From: Cyanobacterium stanieri PCC 7202
Lineage (GTDB): Bacteria > Cyanobacteriota > Cyanobacteriia > Cyanobacteriales > Cyanobacteriaceae
Direction of reading: 5' to 3'
NCBI GenBank assembly: GCA_000317655.1
Contig: CP003940.1
Span: 806,001-870,000 of the forward strand
Length of the DNA stretch: 64,000 bases
The notes under the pieces are model-generated. The model saw nothing but the letters and a program-made list of their open reading frames with translations, did no database searches and had not been told where the DNA came from. The translations under genes and the position numbers were made by a program. Below, one piece after another: positions 27,378 to 39,571 of the stretch. How positions within the stretch are numbered: position 1 is the first letter of the stretch; each line of letters begins with the position of its first letter.

Positions 27378-29098
27378 TGACGGGTAATTTACCAAAACAA
27401 CGATGGCATTTTAATCAACCCAATCAGCAACTGGTGCAACAATTTTCCCAGTTGTTGGGTTTGTCTCCCATTATGGCGGAGGTGGTGATTAATCGTGGTT
27501 TGGATGTTCCTGAAGATGCCCAGATTTATCTTGATCCTGAAAAACAAAATTTACCCTCCCCTTTAACGGAATTTCCTGACCTAGCAAAATGTCTTGATTT
27601 ACTCCTAGGGGCGATCGCCCTTAACTCCAAAATAGCCATCTGCGGCGATTATGATGCCGATGGTATGACCAGCACAGCCCTGTTAATTCGAGCCTTAAGA
27701 CACCTTGGAGCCAATGTGGACTATGCCATTCCTAGCCGTATGCAGGACGGTTACGGCATCAATAAACGCATTGTACGGGAATTTAAAGAAGAAGGGGTAA
27801 GTTTAATTTTGACCGTGGATAACGGTATCTCAGCCTACGAACCCATCGCCCTCGCCAAAGAATTGGGTTTACAAGTAATCATAACCGATCACCACGATTT
27901 ACCACCCCAACTCCCCCCCGCCGATGGCATTCTCAACCCCAAACTATTGCCCCCCAACTCTCCCTATGGTGGCTTGGCAGGGGTGGGGGTAGCCTACGTA
28001 TTGGGGGTTACTCTTGCTCAAAAAATGGGCAAATTAGAAGGTTTAACAAGGCAATTGCTCGAACTTTTTACCCTCGGCACCATTGCCGATTTGGCACCCC
28101 TGACGGGGGTTAACCGTCGTTGGCTTAAAAGGGGCTTAAAACGATTAGCTCAACCGCAAATTTTGGGCATCCAAGCCCTAATCAAAGTGGGGGGGGTTGA
28201 TAAGAAGAAAAAAACCCTCAATTCCGATGACATCGGTTTCAAATTGGGCCCTAGAATCAACGCCATCGGGCGTATCAGTGACCCTCAAATTGTCATTGAA
28301 TTACTGACCACAGAAGATGAAACCATTGCTTTTGATAGGGCGAGGGAATGTAATGCCGTCAATCAAAAACGACAGGAGTTATGTAAACAAATCGAAAAAG
28401 ATGCCATAAACCTCATTGAAGCACAAAAAATTGATTATAAGGGCGATCGCTTCCTACTACTTTTAGGAGAACACTGGCACCATGGAGTAATTGGCATCGT
28501 TGCCTCCCGTTTAGTAGAACGTTATGGAGTGCCTGTATTCATTGCTACCTATGAAGATGAAGAAAAAAACCATATCAGAGGTTCGGCTAGGGGCATAGAA
28601 GAATATAATATTTTTGATGCTCTCCAATATTGTGATGATTTATTAATGAAATATGGCGGTCACAAAGCCGCAGGGGGATTTAGTTTTGTCACCAAAAACA
28701 TAGATTCCATTAAGCATAGATTACGTCAATTTAGCCATCAATTATTATCCCCTGAACACCTCAAACCTTTATTAAAAATTGATAGTAAAATTAGTTTTGA
28801 AGAGGCTAATTTTGAATTAATAAAAGAGATTGAAACGCTTTATCCTTGGGGCATAGAGAACGCCCCTCCTATTTTTTGGACTTCCGAAGTAAAAGTAGTT
28901 AAACAAAACTTAACCAAAGGAGGAGAACACCTACAATTGAGATTAAAAGATGATTCAGGAACAGAAGTAAAATGTATTGTATGGAACAAAAGTTATTATT
29001 ATCCCCTTCCCCCAGTTATTGATGTTGCTTATAAAGTTTGTGTCAATGAATGGCAAGGAAATAAAACAGTACAATTAGACATTCAAGGATTTAAGTAA
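27377..29098 (+). CDS. recJ: Single-stranded-DNA-specific exonuclease RecJ
   Basis: A 573-residue DHH-family 5'-3' exonuclease for recombination and repair. The metal motifs are DYDADGMTS (91-99), TVDNGIS near 146-152, ITDHHDLPP (the DHH box at 171-173), and the DHHA1 segment HWHHGVIGIVASRL and KYGGHKAAGGFSF. The C-terminal OB domain follows (ENAPPIFWTSEVKV). Size is as expected. It overlaps pyrR by one base. Its 3' end overlaps a convergent small gene by 24 nt. Confidence 0.95.
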   Translation: MTGNLPKQRWHFNQPNQQLVQQFSQLLGLSPIMAEVVINRGLDVPEDAQIYLDPEKQNLPSPLTEFPDLAKCLDLLLGAIALNSKIAICGDYDADGMTSTALLIRALRHLGANVDYAIPSRMQDGYGINKRIVREFKEEGVSLILTVDNGISAYEPIALAKELGLQVIITDHHDLPPQLPPADGILNPKLLPPNSPYGGLAGVGVAYVLGVTLAQKMGKLEGLTRQLLELFTLGTIADLAPLTGVNRRWLKRGLKRLAQPQILGIQALIKVGGVDKKKKTLNSDDIGFKLGPRINAIGRISDPQIVIELLTTEDETIAFDRARECNAVNQKRQELCKQIEKDAINLIEAQKIDYKGDRFLLLLGEHWHHGVIGIVASRLVERYGVPVFIATYEDEEKNHIRGSARGIEEYNIFDALQYCDDLLMKYGGHKAAGGFSFVTKNIDSIKHRLRQFSHQLLSPEHLKPLLKIDSKISFEEANFELIKEIETLYPWGIENAPPIFWTSEVKVVKQNLTKGGEHLQLRLKDDSGTEVKCIVWNKSYYYPLPPVIDVAYKVCVNEWQGNKTVQLDIQGFK

Positions 29099-29482
29099 AA
29101 ATTCATACCATTCCCCCGCTAGGGTTGCCTGAGTAAAAGGAATCACAATAGATTGCTCCTGATTATGGATAAACTCCAAACTAGCCTCTTCTTTTTCCGA
29201 TAAATCCTGTACCCTAACAACTTTACCCTTAACCAAAAAATTGATCTGCTTAATATCATCCAGAGAAAATTGACTTTGATTCAAAATCCCTTTGGCAGTG
29301 GGTTTCCCCCAAGTGAGCATATTTCCTTTTTTTCCTAAAACAGCATAAATATCATATTTAGATTTATCAAAATCCTCCGCCCAAACTTTATAGTTTTCCA
29401 ACTTTTGATACTCATTTTTACCACTCCACGCTAACCAAAAGAAAAGTATTAGTAAAGGCAACCAAAATAAACCACGTTCCAT
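29075..29482 (-). CDS. Small membrane-anchored hypothetical protein
   Basis: A 135-residue protein read from ATG 29482; an in-frame TTG 15 nt upstream is a less likely start. MERGLFWLPLLILFFWLAWS is an N-terminal membrane anchor (residues 4-19), and the rest is soluble with KYDIYAVLGKKGNMLTWGKP and QINFLVKGKVV, probably a beta-rich PH-like fold. I do not recognise the family; similar single-anchor proteins occur in cyanobacteria. It is convergent with recJ with a 24-nt overlap and divergent from the DUF3318 gene. Confidence 0.65.
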   Translation of the reverse strand: MERGLFWLPLLILFFWLAWSGKNEYQKLENYKVWAEDFDKSKYDIYAVLGKKGNMLTWGKPTAKGILNQSQFSLDDIKQINFLVKGKVVRVQDLSEKEEASLEFIHNQEQSIVIPFTQATLAGEWYEFLLKSLNV

Positions 29483-29574
29483 GTTAAAATTTAGCAACTC
29501 AAATTAAAATCAGATTACCATAGAATAAGATCAACAAGATCTGAATATAGAGAATAGTTAAGCAGAATAATTAT

Positions 29575-30270
29575 ATGACCTCTTATACAACTTCCGCCAG
29601 AGCAGAAATGAACGAATTAAGAAGATTAAAAACCCTTCTCCCCCCTGAGTTACAGAGTTGGGTAATGGTAGAATCTTCCACTGAAGTGAATCCTCCTCTC
29701 ATCCGCAGTGAAGAATTAGGAAAAGATGAGGTAGAAATTCAAATCGACTTAGCCAAATGGGAAAACTTAGCTATTGACCAAAGAAATCTGATGTTTTGGC
29801 ACGAAGTCGCTAGGATTCAAAATGACACTATTCCCAAAGAAGGATGGGAAATGGCTGCCCTTGCCATTGGTTTAGGGGGTGCTGTGGGTGAGCTTTGGGT
29901 GCAGGATGGTTTATTATTATTGTTAGCTCTATCTTTGTGTGGTATTTCTGGTTATCGTCTCTGGCAAAAAAACAATGGGGAGAAAAATCTTAAGGATGCC
30001 ATTGAAGCGGATGAAAAGGCGATTGTTTTAGCAACTCGTTTTGGTTACTCTTTAAAAAATGCTTACCAAAGTTTAGGTAGCGCCCTAAAAACTTTAATTG
30101 AGCAAACCCCGAAACGTAATCAACGCAAAAAATATGAGGAACGTTTACAGGCACTTCGTCGCAGTGCGGCAAAAGCTAAACAAAGGGAAGCTGAAAATAT
30201 GGGTAATCAACCTTTACAAACTCCTCCTTCTTCTCGCTCTCGTAGTAGTGCAAGAATGCGTAATATTTAA
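29575..30270 (+). CDS. DUF3318 membrane protein
   Basis: A 231-residue protein. It starts with SARAEMNELRRLKTLLPPEL, typical of DUF3318, followed by LMFWHEVARIQNDT, a zincin-like HExxR near residues 81-85. One or two membrane segments at about 95-122 (AALAIGLGGAVGELW, LLLLLALSLCGISGYRLW) come next. The C-terminal 60 residues are basic and helical, ending in an Arg/Ser tail. The family is conserved in cyanobacteria with no known function. The HEVAR motif hints at metal binding, but I would not claim peptidase activity. CATTG-type repeats follow the stop. Confidence 0.8.
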   Translation: MTSYTTSARAEMNELRRLKTLLPPELQSWVMVESSTEVNPPLIRSEELGKDEVEIQIDLAKWENLAIDQRNLMFWHEVARIQNDTIPKEGWEMAALAIGLGGAVGELWVQDGLLLLLALSLCGISGYRLWQKNNGEKNLKDAIEADEKAIVLATRFGYSLKNAYQSLGSALKTLIEQTPKRNQRKKYEERLQALRRSAAKAKQREAENMGNQPLQTPPSSRSRSSARMRNI

Positions 30271-30336
30271 ATCAATTGACAATGGACAATGGATAATGGA
30301 TAATTAATTTTCATTAATAGTTAGTTATCCTCTATT

Positions 30337-31320
30337 TTGTCTATTAATCATCAATTTAACTCTGTGGTCACTTATAGCCCTGCTTTTACGTTAGTGCCAA
30401 CTTATGAGTGTTTTAATCGCTGTAGTTATTGTAATTTTCGCACTGAACCGGGACAGGATTCATGGTTAACTTTGAGTGAGGCTGAAAAAATACTGGCTTC
30501 TTTGAGAGGAAGAGAGGTTACGGAGATTCTTATTCTCAGTGGGGAGGTGCATCCCCAATCAAAAAGGCGTGGGGATTGGTTGCAGTTGATTTATGATATT
30601 GCTGATTTGGCTTTGTCTATGGGTTTTTTTCCCCATAGTAATGTGGGGCCTTTGAGTTATGGGGAGATGGCTTTATTAAAGAAGGTAAATGTTTCTATGG
30701 GGTTGATGCTAGAGCAGTTAACCCCTAAACTTTTGGATACGGTACATCGTCAGGCACCTAGTAAGATTCCCAAGATACGATTGGAACAGTTGGAGTGGGC
30801 AGGAATGTTGCAAATTCCTTTTACCACGGGGCTTTTGTTGGGGATTGGAGAATCACATTTTGACCGTCTGGAAAGTCTAAGGGCGATCGCCTTTATCCAT
30901 CAAAAATATGGTCACATCCAAGAGGTAATATTACAACCCTATGCCAAAGGAAGTCAAGAGGAATACGCCCAAAATAATTTTAGTTCCTCAGAAATGATAG
31001 AAACAGTAAAAATGGCTCGGGAAATTTTGCCAGATAGTATTACGATTCAAATTCCCCCTAACCTCATTGAAGATGAAAAAACCTTAATTAAATGTTTACA
31101 ATTAGGAGTAAGAGACTTGGGGGGTATCGTACCTAAAGATGAGGTAAATCCAGATTATCATCACTCTCACATAGAACAATTAGAAACCATCTTACTCAAT
31201 CATGGATGGCAATTAAAACCACGTTTACCTGTATATCCTCAGTATTATCAATATTACCAAGGCTTTTTCGATGAGATTGAATTTCACGAAATCCACAGAT
31301 CCCTTGCAAAATTATTATAG
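30337..31320 (+). CDS. cofG: 7,8-didemethyl-8-hydroxy-5-deazariboflavin synthase subunit CofG
   Basis: A 327-residue radical SAM enzyme. With CofH it makes the deazaflavin F0, which serves cyanobacterial photolyases as antenna. The cluster motif YECFNRCSYCNF gives Cys25, Cys29 and Cys32. VTYSPAFTLVPTY before it, ILSGEVHP, and SMGLMLEQLTPKL are CofG marks. The frame starts at TTG 30337; a GTG near 30364 (VVTYSPAF) is the alternative and would give the usual CofG N-terminus. cofH is not in the window. It follows the DUF3318 gene after a repeat-rich 66 nt. Confidence 0.93.
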   Translation: MSINHQFNSVVTYSPAFTLVPTYECFNRCSYCNFRTEPGQDSWLTLSEAEKILASLRGREVTEILILSGEVHPQSKRRGDWLQLIYDIADLALSMGFFPHSNVGPLSYGEMALLKKVNVSMGLMLEQLTPKLLDTVHRQAPSKIPKIRLEQLEWAGMLQIPFTTGLLLGIGESHFDRLESLRAIAFIHQKYGHIQEVILQPYAKGSQEEYAQNNFSSSEMIETVKMAREILPDSITIQIPPNLIEDEKTLIKCLQLGVRDLGGIVPKDEVNPDYHHSHIEQLETILLNHGWQLKPRLPVYPQYYQYYQGFFDEIEFHEIHRSLAKLL

Positions 31321-31387
31321 GATTTGAAAAAAACTAATTTTCCCTGATATTTTAAAGAAATATTATTAATATTTATTTACACTAACC

Positions 31388-33184
31388 ATGGTAAAAAAAA
31401 CCTATCTCTGCGCATTTTTTCTCCTAACCGCATTACTAACCATCGCCCCCTATCACCTTAACAACAAAATAAAACCCGTTCAAGCCCAGAACAACCCCCT
31501 GAAAATAGTTTATCCCCCCGACAATCATCAAACCGTTGCCCCATCAATATTTTTAATCGGTTCTGCCCCCGAAAATGCCACAGTATCAGTAAATGGAGCA
31601 ACCATTGACACCTCCTCACAGGGATTTTTTGCCCCTAGCTTTCCCCTCGAAATGGGAGCTAATACCTTTGTAGTTCGTTCCCAAAATCAAACAATCACCA
31701 AAACAATCACCAGAACCTCAAACCAACCCAGTCAAGAAGACTTAAGGAGTTTAGCACCAAATTTATTGTATCCCTCCGTAGATATAGCTCGATTACCCGA
31801 TGAATTAGTGTGTTTTGAGGCGATCGCCCCTAAAAATGCCCAAGTATCAGTAAAACTAAGCCAAAACACCATCCCATTAAACCCCACAGACACCACCGTC
31901 AACCTTCCGCCAAATTACGCCGTTTTAACCGCCAACAACAAACCAGAAACTATCCCATCCCCTCATTGGGCAACCATGAAAGGATGCCAAAAACTGACCA
32001 CCGTGGGCAACATTGAAACCCCCATCTTTACCATGGATTATCAAGGGCAAACCATCACCCAAAATCAAGTGGGAACCATTGAAACCCTTGCTCCTCAAAA
32101 CCTCAGAGTCATTGAAGTGACAGCTTCCCAAGGAGTTGCCCGTACCGGCCCTAGTACCAACCACTCCCGCCTTACTCCCCTACCCCAAGGCACCCAAGCC
32201 CAAGTAACAGGCATCGAAGGAGAATGGTTAAGACTCGATTATGGAGCATGGATTAGGGAAAATGAAACCCGTACCCTTTCTATCCAAGCTCCCCCCATCA
32301 GTAATATTCGTAGTGTCAACTCCCGCACCACCGCCAACGGCACAGAGATTATCTTCCCCCTCCAAAATCCTGTCCCCATTACCATCCAACAAGCTGATGA
32401 TACCTTTACCTTTTCTTTACACAACACCATCGCCCAAACCGATACCATCCGTTTTGATGATAATCCCCTCATTCGTCGCCTCGACTGGCATCAAGTCACC
32501 CCCACCCAAATCGACTATATTTTCCGTCTCAAAACTCCCCAACAATGGGGGTTTGATGTGCGTTACCAAGGCAATAATTTAATCTTGACTCTCAACCATC
32601 CCCCCACAGTGCAATCCACAGAAAATTTACGGGGCGTTACCATATTACTAGATCCCGGTCATGGGGGTGATGAATTGGGCGCTGTAGGGCCGAATGGTTA
32701 TACAGAAAAAGAAATCAACCTCGTCATGTCCAAGTTAATCGCCCAACGTTTGCGCTCAAGGGGTGCTGAGGTAATATTAACAAGGGAAGACGATAGTTTT
32801 GTTTCTTTGGGCGATCGCATGGCGATGATTGATCAAACAAAACCCACCCTTGCCCTATCCATTCATTACAACGCCCTCCCCGATGCAGGAGATGCCATTA
32901 ACACCAAAGGGGTAGGAATGTTTTGGTATCATCCCCAAGCCCATGATTTAGCCATCTTTTTACAGGATTATTTAACCACCAATTTAAATCGTCCTTCCTA
33001 CGGAGTTTTTTGGAATAATCTTGCCCTCACTCGTCCCCACACTGCCCCTAGTTTATTATTAGAACTAGGCTTTATGATTAATCCCGAGGAATTTGAGTGG
33101 ATTATCAATCCTCAAGCCCAACAGGAATTAGCTGATGGAGTTACCAATGGCGTGGCTCAATGGTTAGTTAGTAAAACCAATTGA
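31388..33184 (+). CDS. N-acetylmuramoyl-L-alanine amidase (AmiC type)
   Basis: A 598-residue periplasmic cell-wall hydrolase. A signal peptide (residues 1-33, CAFFLLTALLTIAPYHLN ending in VQAQ) leads to an Ig-like domain (about 38-110), a middle region with an SH3b-like part (GVARTGPSTNHSRLTPL, about 250-300), an AMIN-like part (VPITIQQADDTFTFSL), and the Amidase_3 domain at about 420-597. Zinc ligands are in LLDPGHGGDELGA, TEKEINLV and LSIHYNAL, and the catalytic Glu in LLLELGFMI. It cuts septal peptidoglycan so that daughter cells separate. Monocistronic. Confidence 0.93.
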   Translation: MVKKTYLCAFFLLTALLTIAPYHLNNKIKPVQAQNNPLKIVYPPDNHQTVAPSIFLIGSAPENATVSVNGATIDTSSQGFFAPSFPLEMGANTFVVRSQNQTITKTITRTSNQPSQEDLRSLAPNLLYPSVDIARLPDELVCFEAIAPKNAQVSVKLSQNTIPLNPTDTTVNLPPNYAVLTANNKPETIPSPHWATMKGCQKLTTVGNIETPIFTMDYQGQTITQNQVGTIETLAPQNLRVIEVTASQGVARTGPSTNHSRLTPLPQGTQAQVTGIEGEWLRLDYGAWIRENETRTLSIQAPPISNIRSVNSRTTANGTEIIFPLQNPVPITIQQADDTFTFSLHNTIAQTDTIRFDDNPLIRRLDWHQVTPTQIDYIFRLKTPQQWGFDVRYQGNNLILTLNHPPTVQSTENLRGVTILLDPGHGGDELGAVGPNGYTEKEINLVMSKLIAQRLRSRGAEVILTREDDSFVSLGDRMAMIDQTKPTLALSIHYNALPDAGDAINTKGVGMFWYHPQAHDLAIFLQDYLTTNLNRPSYGVFWNNLALTRPHTAPSLLLELGFMINPEEFEWIINPQAQQELADGVTNGVAQWLVSKTN

Positions 33185-33294
33185 TTCTAGTTACTATCAC
33201 CAATCTTTTAAACTCAATTATTTTTCATCTAATTCCAATGGCAGAAAGGGCAATTGTTATAATTCAATTAATAAATTTATAAGTGTAATTAATT

Positions 33295-33654
33295 ATGACT
33301 AGCAATAATACCCCCAATCCTATCCAACAAGGTTTAAGAATCGCCATTGGTGCCACTGCTTCGGCGGTGGAAACTATCCAAGATAGGGAAAAATTTAATC
33401 AAAAAATTAGTGAGTTAACCAGAGACTTACAAGCAAAATCAGAAATATGGGCGCAAAAAGGTGCTTTGACTGAGGAGGAAGCAAAAAAAATGATTGAAGA
33501 TTTTTTTAATCAGAAAAATGATCCTCCAAAAAGTTCTGGTAGTAGTCAATCTAGTTATTCCAATTCTTCTAATGAGGATTTAAGAACTTTAACCGAGGAA
33601 GTGATTAGTCTTCGGGAGGAGTTAAATAAACTCAATAATAAGTCTGCGCAATAA
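33295..33654 (+). CDS. Small helical protein, phasin-like
   Basis: A 119-residue protein. IQQGLRIAIGATASAVETIQ, then DREKFNQKISELTRDLQAKS is amphipathic helix, followed by GALTEEEAKKMIEDFF, a Ser/Asn linker, and a C-terminal coiled coil (LTEEVISLREELNKLNN). Such proteins are common in cyanobacteria without a firm name; the layout recalls phasin-like or DUF6825-like proteins. The gene stands alone with a repeat-rich gap after it. Function unknown. Confidence 0.65.
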   Translation: MTSNNTPNPIQQGLRIAIGATASAVETIQDREKFNQKISELTRDLQAKSEIWAQKGALTEEEAKKMIEDFFNQKNDPPKSSGSSQSSYSNSSNEDLRTLTEEVISLREELNKLNNKSAQ

Positions 33655-36022
<2,368 letters not shown>

Positions 36023-36038
36023 GAGTTTAGGTTAATTA

Positions 36039-36094
36039 AAGTCCCCCAGAATTGGGGGATTTAGGGGGCAAAACAAGAGTATTTTTTCACCTTG
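36039..36094 (+). repeat. Partial third copy of the MITE-like element
   Basis: It contains the same G/C core (GTCCCCCAGAATTGGGGGAT) and right-side bases AACAAGAGTATTTTTTCAC as copy 2 (7875-7979), but no matching ends, so it is a fragment. Confidence 0.65.
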
Positions 36095-36244
36095 GCAAAT
36101 GACGGTGGGCATTGCCCACCCTACTATAATTTAATTTAACCTCCCCCTGACCAAAACCATTGATTATTAAAAATATCACCACTATTGCCCATTGCCTGTT
36201 GCCCATTCCCCGCCCTAACCAGAAAATGTTATCTCGAACTCAGG

Positions 36245-38761
36245 TTAATTTAAATTGATTGTTCCTAAATCATAAATACCCGTTTCACCTGCTGGAATAG
36301 TAAACTCAGTGCTAAGAGGAGGACTGGTAAATAAATTAATGCGATAACTTCCGGGAGTCAAACCCATGAGGGCAAAACGTCCCACTTGATTAGTAAATAG
36401 AGTTAAAGGTTCAAAATTAGGATCCGAGAGGGAAACCACTTCCCCTGCTTGGAGGGAGATGGGATTTCCTTCCCCATCTAGCAGAGTACCCCGAATAAAT
36501 ACCGTAGCATCAGTACCCACCACAATAGCTGTACCACTTTTGTAGCTAGGAAAGAGGGTAAAAGCGGATTCTCCTAAATCAAAACCAAGGGGTAAGTCAG
36601 GGGCATCAATGCGAATATTACTCAGGGAATAGGAACTTAAAGTAGGTACCACCGCAGGGCCAAAAATTCCTGCCTCGGCAATATGTCCCCTCGTGCTAGG
36701 ATTCACCAAAATAGATTGATTTGCAAAATTATCGTTACGGGCAATGATCACAAAACTATCGGTAACTGGACGAGTCCACCCAAAACGTCCGTCGGCAAAA
36801 ACAAAGGCGGTATCAAAATTAAGATTGCTTCGTTGTTGACTTTGATCATAAGTATGGGCAAAATTAAGACTACCCACAAAGTTACGATAATCTAACCCCA
36901 AACGAGAACCAAAACTGCGAGGCTGGGGATTGAGGTTGAGGGTAAGGTTACTATTAATACTATTAAAGGTATTGGGATTACGGCGATTCCATCTCACTTC
37001 GGTGGTGCCTTCTCCTTCGGTGGTTAGGGTATTTCTGGCACTGATAGATTGATTTCTACCGCTTTGTAATAGGTTTACCCTCAATTGGGTATCGTCTTCC
37101 CCTGACTGTTGACGACGATGGCTGAGGGTAAGGTTCAATGACATATTACTACTTAATCTCGTGTTCAAGCCGATCGCCCCTCGATAGGCATCAGGATTAT
37201 CCAAGCTACCCACCTGATAACCGACATTGAAATTTACCCCCAAATTAGGAGCCAATCGTTGTCCATAATTTAAACCAAAATTCCAAGCCACCGTATTAAT
37301 AGAATCACTAAAAACATTATCAGGATTACCAATACTCAAGTTTCCGAAACGCTGGAAAAAAGGCCCTTGATATTCCACATTAAAACCAAAATTTGGCGCC
37401 CTACGTCCTCCTGTGGTGAGGGGTAAATATTGATACCTGAGACGAAAAGCATGGTCAACTCCCACGGGGTTATTACTCAGTGCCACATCCCAACCAAAAT
37501 TACCTAAATTGGTCGCTAAAATGCCTTCTGAGCCGAATAATTGTTGTACATCTGCCCCCTGAAAATAAGCCCCAAGGGTAAGGTTAGGGGCAATGCCTTG
37601 ACGGTAAAAGCCTGTGGCGATGGGGCGAGATGTATCATAACGTCTGGTACCTTCTTCACTAAAGGAGGGTACCCCTACCCCCACCCCAAATTGACTTAAA
37701 CCCACTGCCAACAAATCCGAGGCGAGGGGTGCAGAAAAGGAGAGGTTTTGTACTTGTCCTAAATCATCGGTGATTTGTAGGGTAATATTATTTAGTCCTG
37801 TGTTGAGGGCAAAGTTGCGAATATCTTGGTTTCCTGCGGGAAGTTCTAGGGTTTGTCGTAATAGTCCATTAACGAAAATTTCTACGGTGGAGGGGCGCTC
37901 GAGGAAAAATTCAAATTGTCCTGTGGGTACGGTAATCAAGGATGGTTGCAAGGAGAAGTTACGCACCATGGCAATGCCTCCCATGGGAACAAAACTTTGA
38001 TACCCTCGGTTGAAACTGAATAAGTCTCCCATGACGTAGCGGATACCGTTGTTGGGGTCATCCCTGACTAGGCGAATATCAGATCTGACAAAGGAAGGGG
38101 TTGCTCCTTCGCTGTAGGTGCCACTGGCTTCTAATACCCAACCTCGGTAGTTAAGCGCCCCATCGATGCCTAAGCCAAAGGGTTCTCGTCCGAGGTTGCC
38201 ACTACCGCTCCAAAGGTAGGATTGTCTGCCTCTGAGGTTGACAAAACCGCTCAGAGGGGCTGGTCTGATGGCGTTTTCTGCCCCTGGGGGCAAAGTTTGG
38301 TTTCCTGAGCCATAAACGATGGTTTTACGTAAATTGGGGGGGATTTCTAGGCGTAGTTGGAGCGATCGCCCATCGAAAAATCCTTCGATACCTGTGGATT
38401 GAATGCCGCTGAGGGTTAGGTTACCACTATCTGCCACCAAATCTTGTAAGGTTTCTTGGACGTCGGGGCGCACAAATTGCTCTAGGCGATTTAAGAGGGT
38501 ACTGGCAATTACTTCTACGTTATTATCATCTCCTAGTGCAACAAATACCACGATCTCTCCTTGGGCTTGATCGTTGATGAATAATGGTACTATTATTCTC
38601 TGTAGTCCTGTGGGTCGAGGTCGATTAAAGATTCTTTCAAATAGTTCATCGGTGTTTTGGTTGATGTTGTTGGGGCGATCGCCATTGGTTTCGGTATCCT
38701 GAGCGACTAAATCATACCCAGGGATGGTGATAATATGATGGGGTGGTAAATTTACAAACAT
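36245..38761 (-). CDS. Outer-membrane usher, chaperone-usher (Csu-like) family
   Basis: An 838-residue protein from ATG 38761. The N-terminal domain (IIVPLFINDQAQGEIVVFV, about 57-75) fits an usher substrate-binding domain. A long beta-barrel-like region follows, with the plug-associated segment FFLERPSTVEIFVNGLLRQT near 280-300 and NNITLQITDDLGQVQNLSF near 322-340, the hallmark of Csu-type ushers. The C-terminal part (GRFALMGLTPGSYRINLF) is a carboxypeptidase-like Ig domain. It would export and anchor pilus subunits, but no chaperone or subunit gene is nearby. No signal peptide is encoded: in-frame codons upstream reach a stop at 38813-38815. The usher call is by recognition; function without a signal is doubtful. 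Confidence 0.72.
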   Translation of the reverse strand: MFVNLPPHHIITIPGYDLVAQDTETNGDRPNNINQNTDELFERIFNRPRPTGLQRIIVPLFINDQAQGEIVVFVALGDDNNVEVIASTLLNRLEQFVRPDVQETLQDLVADSGNLTLSGIQSTGIEGFFDGRSLQLRLEIPPNLRKTIVYGSGNQTLPPGAENAIRPAPLSGFVNLRGRQSYLWSGSGNLGREPFGLGIDGALNYRGWVLEASGTYSEGATPSFVRSDIRLVRDDPNNGIRYVMGDLFSFNRGYQSFVPMGGIAMVRNFSLQPSLITVPTGQFEFFLERPSTVEIFVNGLLRQTLELPAGNQDIRNFALNTGLNNITLQITDDLGQVQNLSFSAPLASDLLAVGLSQFGVGVGVPSFSEEGTRRYDTSRPIATGFYRQGIAPNLTLGAYFQGADVQQLFGSEGILATNLGNFGWDVALSNNPVGVDHAFRLRYQYLPLTTGGRRAPNFGFNVEYQGPFFQRFGNLSIGNPDNVFSDSINTVAWNFGLNYGQRLAPNLGVNFNVGYQVGSLDNPDAYRGAIGLNTRLSSNMSLNLTLSHRRQQSGEDDTQLRVNLLQSGRNQSISARNTLTTEGEGTTEVRWNRRNPNTFNSINSNLTLNLNPQPRSFGSRLGLDYRNFVGSLNFAHTYDQSQQRSNLNFDTAFVFADGRFGWTRPVTDSFVIIARNDNFANQSILVNPSTRGHIAEAGIFGPAVVPTLSSYSLSNIRIDAPDLPLGFDLGESAFTLFPSYKSGTAIVVGTDATVFIRGTLLDGEGNPISLQAGEVVSLSDPNFEPLTLFTNQVGRFALMGLTPGSYRINLFTSPPLSTEFTIPAGETGIYDLGTINLN

Positions 38762-38842
38762 CAATCTTTTAAAGACTCTGCCGAGAAAACGTTGTTTCGA
38801 GCTAAAATTAAGCTACTGTTATACGGGCGTTTTAGTTTTGAG

Positions 38843-39532
38843 ATGAAATTACTGTTTAAGTATATTACTTTTTCCCTCAGTTCGTTATCGGTTTTTCTAC
38901 TTATTCTGTTAACTTCTGTGAAGCCCCTACGGGCAGAGGTGGATCTTGCCCCGGAGGTTTTATTTGAGCAGGGGGTGAGTTTGGGGGAGTCAGGCAATTA
39001 TCAGTCTGCCATAGAAGTTTTTTCTCGCATCATTACCATTTCTCCTTTTGTGCCAGAGCCTTATTATAATCGTGGTCTATCTTTTGAGCGTCTTGGTCAA
39101 TATCAAAGGGCGATCGCCGATTACAACCAAACTCTCCAATTAGATCCTGAATATATCCCTGCCTACATCAACCGAGGCAACCTTTACAGCCTTCAGGATG
39201 ATCATCAAAGGGCTATTAACGATTTTACCCGTGCCATCAATCTTGATCCCAATCATTATCGTGCCTATTACAATCGTGCCAATAGTTATTTTTATCTGGG
39301 TGAATATCAAAGGGCGATCGTCGATTATAACCAAACCCTTACCCTCAACCCCCATTACTACGATGCTATCTACAATCGAGGACTCACCCACTACCAAATG
39401 GGCGACCTAGAATCTGCCCAAAAAGATCTTTTCCAAGCCGCCCGAGCATACCTAAATCAGAATGATCAAAACAGCTACCTGGAAGCCCTAGAAAGAATCC
39501 AAGAACTAGAATTAGTCAACGACTCAGGTTAA
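38843..39532 (+). CDS. Secreted TPR-repeat protein
   Basis: A 229-residue protein from ATG 38843; an in-frame TTG 51 nt upstream would overlap the usher control region. The signal peptide MKLLFKYITFSLSSLSVFLL is followed by ILLTSVKPLRA. Five tetratricopeptide repeats follow (AIEVFSRIITISPFVPEPYYNRG, AIADYNQTLQLDPEYIPAYI, then three similar units), each about 34 residues. It should act in the periplasm as a protein-binding scaffold. Its start lies 81 nt from that of the divergent usher, so the two may be co-regulated or cooperate at the outer membrane. That link is inference. Confidence 0.85.
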   Translation: MKLLFKYITFSLSSLSVFLLILLTSVKPLRAEVDLAPEVLFEQGVSLGESGNYQSAIEVFSRIITISPFVPEPYYNRGLSFERLGQYQRAIADYNQTLQLDPEYIPAYINRGNLYSLQDDHQRAINDFTRAINLDPNHYRAYYNRANSYFYLGEYQRAIVDYNQTLTLNPHYYDAIYNRGLTHYQMGDLESAQKDLFQAARAYLNQNDQNSYLEALERIQELELVNDSG

Positions 39533-39571
39533 ATTTATCGTCAGTCTTGCGTAAAGTCAGTTAATTATCCA

